Assembly (NCBI GenBank): GCA_933228895.1
Contig: OW121853.1
Coordinates: 76,926,645-76,990,644 of the forward strand
Length of the DNA: 64,000 nucleotides
Direction: 5' to 3'
Source: Platycnemis pennipes
Lineage: Eukaryota; Arthropoda; Insecta; Odonata; Platycnemididae
Part shown: in pieces, positions 58,730 through 64,000 of the stretch
Layout: every line of letters begins with the position of its first letter
How positions within the stretch are numbered: position 1 is the stretch's first letter
Made by a program: the position numbers and the translations under genes
Notes under the pieces: model-generated
What the model was told of the DNA's origin: nothing
The model's database searches: none
What the model saw: only the letters and a program-made list of their open reading frames with translations

Positions 58730-58904
58730 TCCCAAGGAGGAAGGAAAGTCAACATGACATCACTTTGACCTCAGAATGACCCAGGAAAAGTCACTATTCA
58801 GTCATGACTCTGACCGAAGGAGTAAGGGAAGTCAACATGATATCACGTTGACCTCAAAATGACACACGAGAAGAGGGTCATTTTGAGGTCCATAAGGGGG
58901 GCCA

Positions 58905-59045
58905 GTTCCTTTCCTTGGGCCAGCTCTACAGAGGATTATTAATTTTGGGGAGTCCAAAGGCTTCACCCGAGATTTGAACCTGGGTCCCTTCGGCCAATAG
59001 CCGGTGGCTACATCCATTAGGCCACTCAATGGCATAGCCAGGTTT
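58905..59045 (-). mobile_element. tRNA-derived SINE head (minus), second type
   Basis: Minus strand: A-box-like GAGTGGCCTAATGG (about 59018-59031) and B box GGTTCAAATCTCGG (about 58971-58984), 45-50 bases apart. Body unlike SINE-1. No target duplication recognised. Confidence 0.6.
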
Positions 59046-59096
59046 TAGGTCTAAATTTACAAGGTGATGCCTCCTAAAAATTCCCCCCTCCTGCCT

Positions 59097-59123
59097 CCCC
59101 CCCCCCCCCCCCCCCCCCCCCCC
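59097..59123. repeat. Run of 27 cytosines
   Basis: An uninterrupted C run; its length in the reference may be unreliable. Confidence 0.9.
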
Positions 59124-59164
59124 TCCCCATCGGCACCTCGAGAACAAAAACCTGACTACTCCAC

Positions 59165-59720
59165 TAGCCCTGGGCGATATATCGTGAAATATCGCGATAT
59201 TTAATTATATCGGGAATCCTATATTGAGTTTTGAACATTATAGGTAAATGGTTGTTCGATATATCGGGCCCGATAAAAGTATCGGGATCGATAGACTATC
59301 GGAACCGATAAAATATTACGATATATCATAAGATATTTCAACAGAGAGAAATTTTGTTTAACGCTCATTTCGATTATCATTATTAATTACTTTACCTTTC
59401 TTGGATTTTCCGGTGAATTCCTCCGGATGTCCTTGGACGCCTCTACCCAAGCAGCATCATGATATCGGCCCATATATCATTTTTACACCGTCACATATCA
59501 CTTATTGGTCAATCCGATATTGGCTACCGACCGATATCGGCAAATGTCAAAAGTGATAACATTTGCCATTATAAAAATGACATTTGCTGACAATATTAGG
59601 CCGATATTAATTTGATGATAAAAATATATCTTTCGCCACTATACAGTGGCATATATGATATTGGGCCGATGTATGTTTGATATTACCATGGACTGATTTT
59701 TCATTAACATGATATTGGGA
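59165..59720. repeat. ATATCG-word block
   Basis: Dense GATATATCG, TATCGGGCCCGATA and CCGATATTGG words in both orientations in two sub-blocks (59165-59330 and 59455-59690). Starts with CCTGGGCGATATATCG, a common end of MITE-like elements. A matching right end was not resolved. Confidence 0.65.
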
Positions 59721-60174
59721 TGATTTAATAAGTAAGATAGTTAAAATATATCCTGGGATAAACATGTTTAAAATATTTATAATGAGGGAACGGTAGTACA
59801 ATAAAACAATGTTCATTAGTAGAACAATCAGGTTTGGTCACAAATAGTCAAAGTGAGGTCAAAATGATGGCTAGTCATTTAAGGTCAAGATGACATCATT
59901 AGGAGTCACAAAGGATGTCATTTCAAGGGACCATTTTGATGTCACTGTGACTACCGAACTGTGACTTGAAAATGACATCATCCTGATGTCATAATGACTT
60001 TTCATTCCTCCTTGGGAATCAGGTCATCTTCATGCATTAGAATGTACACTCTTTTGTCCTTTTCATTCTTTGTGAAAAACCACAGATCTGATCGGCTATG
60101 ATGAAATCCTTTTTCACGTAAAACTTCATTTATTTTGTCATACCAAGCCCTTGCTCACTGCTTCATTCCTTCAT

Positions 60175-61195
60175 CATCATCATTAGTCATCAATCCTTAG
60201 ATGGGTTTGATGCAGCTCTCCACTGAGTTCTTCTATCACCTCATCTCTTCATATTTACGTATTTCTTCACTTTCACATCCTTCATCACTTGTTCCATATA
60301 GCTCACACAATGCCTCCCCTTGCCATTCTTCCCATCTACTTGTCCTTCAATGATGATCTTCATCAGTCCATGGTGTCTTAAGATATGGCAGATTAGATTG
60401 TCCCGTCTTCCTCTCACAGTTTTCAGCAGACTTCTTGTTTCTCCCACTCTTCTTAAGACTTCTTCATTTATCACTCGGTCAATCCATTTCATCTTCATCA
60501 TTCTTCTGTAGCACCACATTTTGAATGCTTCCGCCTTTATCTTTTCTGCTGCTGTCATTGTCCATGCCTAACTGCCATAAAGAAACACGCTCCAGATGTA
60601 CATTCTGATGAATTGTTTCCTTACTTCTGCACTTGTATTTCCAGCTGTAAGTAGATTCTCCTTTAGATAGAATGCCCTCTTTTCCTGGGTTATTCTGTTG
60701 ACTATCTCTTTCTTGCTTCATCCATCATTCGTTACTCTGCTTCTCTCAGGTAACAGAACTCTTTCACCTTTTCCAGTTTTTGTTTCCCTTGTTTAATGTT
60801 GGTTTTGTCCTCTTCTCTCTTGCTGCACACCAGTATCTTACTATTCTTCTTATTGATCTTCAGCTGATATCTCGCCATTGTCCTTTCCATGGTAAACAGC
60901 ATCTTATTCAGATCACTCTGTCTCTTCTATGAGTGTCTCACTATGTCATCAGCGAATTGCAGCTTGGTAATTTTTTCTCCATAGATATTCACTCCAGAAG
61001 ACTTCGTTTTGATTTCATTGGTGCCTCTCTTGATGTCAACATTAATTACCAGAGACAGTGCACAACATTATCTTTCTCCTTTCCTTATTCATGCTTCTTC
61101 ACAGCTGGGTCCAGATTTAATCACAGCTACTTGGTTTTTATACAAACTGTGGATAATTCTTTGATCATTGTAGGACACTGTGTAACCTAAGGCAG
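60175..61195 (-). pseudogene. RTE-B, longest copy: RT palm to 3' end (minus)
   Basis: Minus strand in order: RIIHSLYKNQVAVIKS (about 61160-61115), a degraded GERQGCALSP box, KITKLQFADDIV with the catalytic FADD at 60945-60956, MERTMARYQLKINKKNSKIL (about 60885-60826), KEFCYL, then the open stretch 60241-60558 (FKMWCYRRMMKMKWIDRVIN, RRDNLICHILRHHGLMKI). Frames shift several times. The 3' end has the CAATCCTTAGATGGGTTTGA site and ATGATGATG tail at 60175. It shows that all the short RTE-B fragments in the window are 3' ends of an RTE-type LINE. Confidence 0.85.
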
Positions 61196-61429
61196 AGTTC
61201 AAATTGACACGGACCTACCTCAGACAATCATGTGTGCAACAAGAGTTTAAAAAAGAAACAGATCACCAACACACAAATTCAAATTATAGCATATAATCTC
61301 TTATCCATGCAACAACATATAGTTACAATTTAACATACGTTCCCGTTGGCGGAAACAAGGTAAAATATCATCAAGATATCTAAAACCATCCACGTCTGAT
61401 CCACATTATCAACCAAAATACCACACATT

Positions 61430-61700
61430 CCGCCACAGCACCGATCGGTCCACACAGTCACGCCTTCCCGTTCTTGCCAGTCAATGCCCCCTCACTGTCC
61501 TCCTCACTTCTGAAACTTCTTCCTTCACTCAACACAACAACTAAAAAACCACACCAATCTCCGCCTCACTCGTGGGCAACGTCTCCCTCTCGATCCTCGC
61601 GCTCGACTTCCCTTAACGCCCTCCTCATTGTTTATTCTCCCTCGCGACCGCGAGCAAACATGGCGGCCTTGCGTTATGTTACATTTGCCTCGTCGAAAGA
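61430..61700. promoter_or_regulatory. CpG-rich patch with start-like context
   Basis: An unusually GC- and CpG-rich stretch for this window, with TCGCGACCGCGAG (61645-61657) and AACATGGCGGCC (61657-61668). A plus-strand frame from 61474 runs 77 codons to 61707 with low-complexity content. It might be the start of an unannotated transcript on either strand; no TATA, splice site or protein family supports this further. Confidence 0.3.
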
Positions 61701-61884
61701 AATTTAGAAAACATTGAGAAATTCTCTTTCGAAACCTCTAAAATGATTTATGAAAGGTGGCCCCGACACCTCTAATTTTGACTTAAGCTAAATTTCATAG
61801 ATAAATTAAACCTCCTTATGGTCCGTGACTGTGCATCTTACAAACATGTATACACTAATAACATCAAATAAATATATATACACA

Positions 61885-62391
61885 CGTGAGAATATGTGTC
61901 AGAAGGGAAAAGGAGGGCTGGAAACAAGTGAAATTTAATTTCTATTCATGAAGACTACTCATTTCTCAAGGGCCCGGGGCATTTTCTGGGGGGACCGGGC
62001 CATTTCTGGGGCTTGGGCCCTTCCTTCCCCCCACTTCCGACGCCGCTGGTCTGAGCGTCCAAAAACTTCCGTATAAATTTCGGCAGAAATCAAAGACGTC
62101 GGTAAGGATGTTGACCGGGTAATTTTTTTGTGTGGTAGAGGAGGTAGAGGTCCTTTTCCGAACAAGAATATTTCGTTCGACGATAGGTGGAAATGGAGGA
62201 AAGATTTAACACCACTTGTTCTGGTGAGGCGGGGGTTTTCCTTCGGTCTGACTCTCAGGTAGGGTGATTGTTTTGGGGAACACGCTTCGGGAAACACTTG
62301 AGTCGTTAGTGGGAGAGAGGATTCTAGATGGAGAAGGACCGCTAAGTCGAATTGGCACAAGTACTCGTTCTAAAGTTCTACTGTTTGTAAT
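61885..62391. repeat. 507-bp near-identical copy of 33429-33929
   Basis: By direct reading the two blocks differ by one substitution (33772 region, GAGGTGGGG versus GAGGCGGGG) and one 6-base length difference (GACGTAGGG versus GACTCTCAGGTAGGG). The left edge falls inside element K; the right edge is the tail of the RTE element. The unit 1 version at 17440-17940 has the 6 bases, so unit 2 lost them. Confidence 0.9.
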
Positions 62392-62413
62392 ACTTACTTA
62401 CTTACTTACTTTA
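62390..62413 (-). repeat. (AAGT)n 3' tail of the RTE-type element
   Basis: Minus-strand AAGTAAGTAAGTAAGTA repeats begin inside the stop codon of the reverse transcriptase and end at the insertion site TTACAAAC. RTE-clade LINEs typically have almost no 3' UTR and end in short tandem repeats. Confidence 0.85.
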
Positions 62414-64000
62414 CTCCTGTGGCCATTGAAAACCTAAATGGTCTTTGGCCTCGCCAACCATTCGCCTCCATGCCCTTCTGTCCTCTGCTGTGTCGAGTTG
62501 AGCTCCCATTTTTTCGAGGTCCTTCTTCACTTCGTCGCTCCAGCGCATTCTTGGTCTCCCTGGTGGTCTGGTGCCTTCCGGTTTTCCTTTCCATATCATT
62601 TTTAACATGGTGTTGTCACTTCTTCTGAGGACATGGCCTAACCATCTTAGTCGTCTGCTTCTGGCTATACCCACAATATCTGGTCCTTTGTATAGTTCTC
62701 TCAACTCTTTCTTCTTCCTTAATCTCCATGTCTCTCCCTCTTTAATGGGGCCGAATATTCGTCTCAACACTTTGTTTTCAAACGTTATCAGTTTTTTTTG
62801 TGATCTTTTTGTTAGCGACCATATTTCGGAACCATACAGTAGTACTGGTTGGACAATTGTTTTATAGATACGAATTTTTGTGTTTCGTGATAGGAGTTTG
62901 CTTTTCAAAAGTTTTACTAGGCTCCAGTAGGTTCTCTCAGCTGTCGCAAGTCGGGTGAGAATTTCGGTCTCCTCTTTGTTGTTGCTTGTTATTGTTACCC
63001 CTAAGTACTTGAACTGATTTGTTTTTTTGAACTTATAATTGAGTATTTCTAAATAATCATCTTTCTCTTCATATCTGCTTATTTTCATGAAGTTGGTTTT
63101 GCCTTCATTTACTTGTAGGCCCACTTTCTTGGCTTCCATTAAAAGTGTTGTGGTTAGTTCTTTAAGCTCTTCTTTATTTTCGGCCACAATCACTACATCG
63201 TCTGCAAAGGCCAACAGATTAATTTTTTCTGGAATCCTGGCTCCTCCTGGACCATTTCTGGTTCTCTTTAGCGCCTCTTCCAATGCTATGTTAAAGAGGA
63301 GGGGCGACAAGCCATCTCCCTGTCTCACTCCTGTGTTTATTTCAAACGTATCAGTGTACTCTTTTCCAACCTTGACTTTTCCTTTAGACTCACTCACACA
63401 CATTTTTGTCAATCTAATAACTTTTTCAGGAAATCCACATTTCTTCATTATTGTCCAAAGTTTGTCTCTATTTATCGAGTCATAGGCTTTGCTGAAGTCT
63501 ATAAACATAAGGAATAGATCATTATTATATTCCCAATATTTTGAGGCCAGCTCTTTCAGAATAAACATTTGGTCTGTTGTTGATCTCTCTTTCCTGAATC
63601 CCGCCTGGTGGTCTCCTATCATCTCCTCTGCTTGTTCCCTAAGCCTGTTTAGCACAAGTTTAGAAAGTATTTTGTATGTTGTATTGATTAATGATATGCC
63701 TCTGTAGTTTTTACAATCTAATTTATCTCCTTTCTTATGCAACGGTACAATAACAGCTTCACACCATTCTCTGGGCATTTTTTCAGTTCTCCATACTTTT
63801 ATTATTAATCTGTATAGGAACGAGATTACTTCCTCGCCTGCATTTGCTATTAACTCTATCGGTATTCCGTCCTCACCTGGCGCTTTGCCGTTTTTGAAGG
63901 TCTTCAATGCCGATTTTATTTCTTCTATTGTTGGTTCCATACATAAAACGTTTTCACCTGCTCCACCACTTAGCCCTTCTTGTTGTACCACTTCATTTTC
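62411..64000 (-). CDS. RTE-type reverse transcriptase, intact but cut by the window edge
   Basis: Minus strand, open from the window edge (frame continues upstream of the first GTG at 63991) to TAA at 62411-62413. At least 526 residues. Numbered from that GTG: NYRGISLI at 95-102, QAGFRKERSTTDQ at 129-141, FIDFSKAYDSI at 163-173 with the first catalytic Asp (165), GVRQGDGLSPLLFN at 221-234, FADD at 262-265 (63197-63208) with Asp264 and Asp265, KYLGV at 328-332, thumb with LLYGSEIW, and a basic C-terminus with RRLRWLGHVLRR and RPRMRWSDEVKKDL. All catalytic residues are present. The N-terminal endonuclease should lie beyond 64000. Distinct from RTE-B. Possibly still capable of movement; not shown. 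Confidence 0.9.
   Translation of the reverse strand, partial: ENEVVQQEGLSGGAGENVLCMEPTIEEIKSALKTFKNGKAPGEDGIPIELIANAGEEVISFLYRLIIKVWRTEKMPREWCEAVIVPLHKKGDKLDCKNYRGISLINTTYKILSKLVLNRLREQAEEMIGDHQAGFRKERSTTDQMFILKELASKYWEYNNDLFLMFIDFSKAYDSINRDKLWTIMKKCGFPEKVIRLTKMCVSESKGKVKVGKEYTDTFEINTGVRQGDGLSPLLFNIALEEALKRTRNGPGGARIPEKINLLAFADDVVIVAENKEELKELTTTLLMEAKKVGLQVNEGKTNFMKISRYEEKDDYLEILNYKFKKTNQFKYLGVTITSNNKEETEILTRLATAERTYWSLVKLLKSKLLSRNTKIRIYKTIVQPVLLYGSEIWSLTKRSQKKLITFENKVLRRIFGPIKEGETWRLRKKKELRELYKGPDIVGIARSRRLRWLGHVLRRSDNTMLKMIWKGKPEGTRPPGRPRMRWSDEVKKDLEKMGAQLDTAEDRRAWRRMVGEAKDHLGFQWPQE

Larger units (their letters stand above)
58730..60017. mobile_element. Element D: composite inverted-repeat element made of ATGACATCA words
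   Basis: The left end TCCCAAGGAGGAAGGAAAGT (58729-58748) and right end, complement of TTCCCAAGGAGGAATGAAAA (59999-60018), are inverted, followed inward on both sides by degenerate ATGACATCA and GACCTCA words in both orientations (58750-58890 and 59835-59990). The middle contains a SINE head, a C27 run and a separate block of ATATCG words, so it has been a landing site for others. Confidence 0.7.

Noticed and set aside
62419..63707. Several plus-strand frames (up to 132 codons)
   Set aside because: They are antisense to the intact reverse transcriptase at 62411-64000, which explains the lack of stops.

Overview
The window looks like repeat-rich, AT-rich intergenic DNA of an arthropod, most likely an insect. 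The basis is the mix of mobile elements: CR1/Jockey-group and RTE-type non-LTR retrotransposons, Penelope-like elements, a piggyBac remnant, tRNA-derived SINEs, and hAT-, Harbinger-, Mutator- and TA-target-type non-autonomous DNA elements. No host gene can be recognised with confidence and nothing is prokaryotic. The only long intact reading frame is the reverse transcriptase at the right edge (62411-64000, minus), which runs off the window.

Layout. The first 41.7 kb is organised around three diverged copies of one segment: unit 0 (about 2380-8305), unit 1 (about 15310-27180) and unit 2 (about 27185-41715). Units 1 and 2 lie head to tail. Comparing them shows many younger insertions with an empty site in a sister unit: a 1042-bp foldback (36925-37966), a 1.36-kb dispersed element (18192-19555), a LINE (19775-20741), a SINE (21637-21929), a Mutator-like element with an internal 138-bp satellite (28156-29082), a LINE inside a LINE (32562-33107), and a 74-bp LINE 3' end (16966-17039). 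Two short exon-like blocks on the minus strand, each with a conserved splice acceptor, recur in all three units and are the best hint of a decayed, amplified host or element gene. Unit 0 and unit 1 are separated by 8.3-15.3 kb of further repeats.

Right part. From 41.7 to 61.9 kb there are SINEs, LINE 3' ends, a 439-bp inverted-repeat element built from CACTGTG-like words (51995-52433), a decayed LINE interrupted by an inverted SINE dimer (53397-55090), a piggyBac C-terminal zinc-finger remnant (55606-55900), and a composite DNA element built from ATGACATCA-like words (58730-60017). At 61885-62391 a 507-bp block is almost identical to 33429-33929 in unit 2, although the sister units themselves are clearly diverged. 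It abuts the tail of the intact RTE-type element.

Common thread. Several unrelated inverted-repeat elements here (1198-2008, 14065-14305, 28156-29082, 51995-52433, 58730-60017) have terminal repeats and interiors made of one short word repeated in degenerate form and in both orientations. This shared architecture is the least expected feature of the window. All similarity statements come from reading the sequence by eye; boundaries given as 'about' are approximate.
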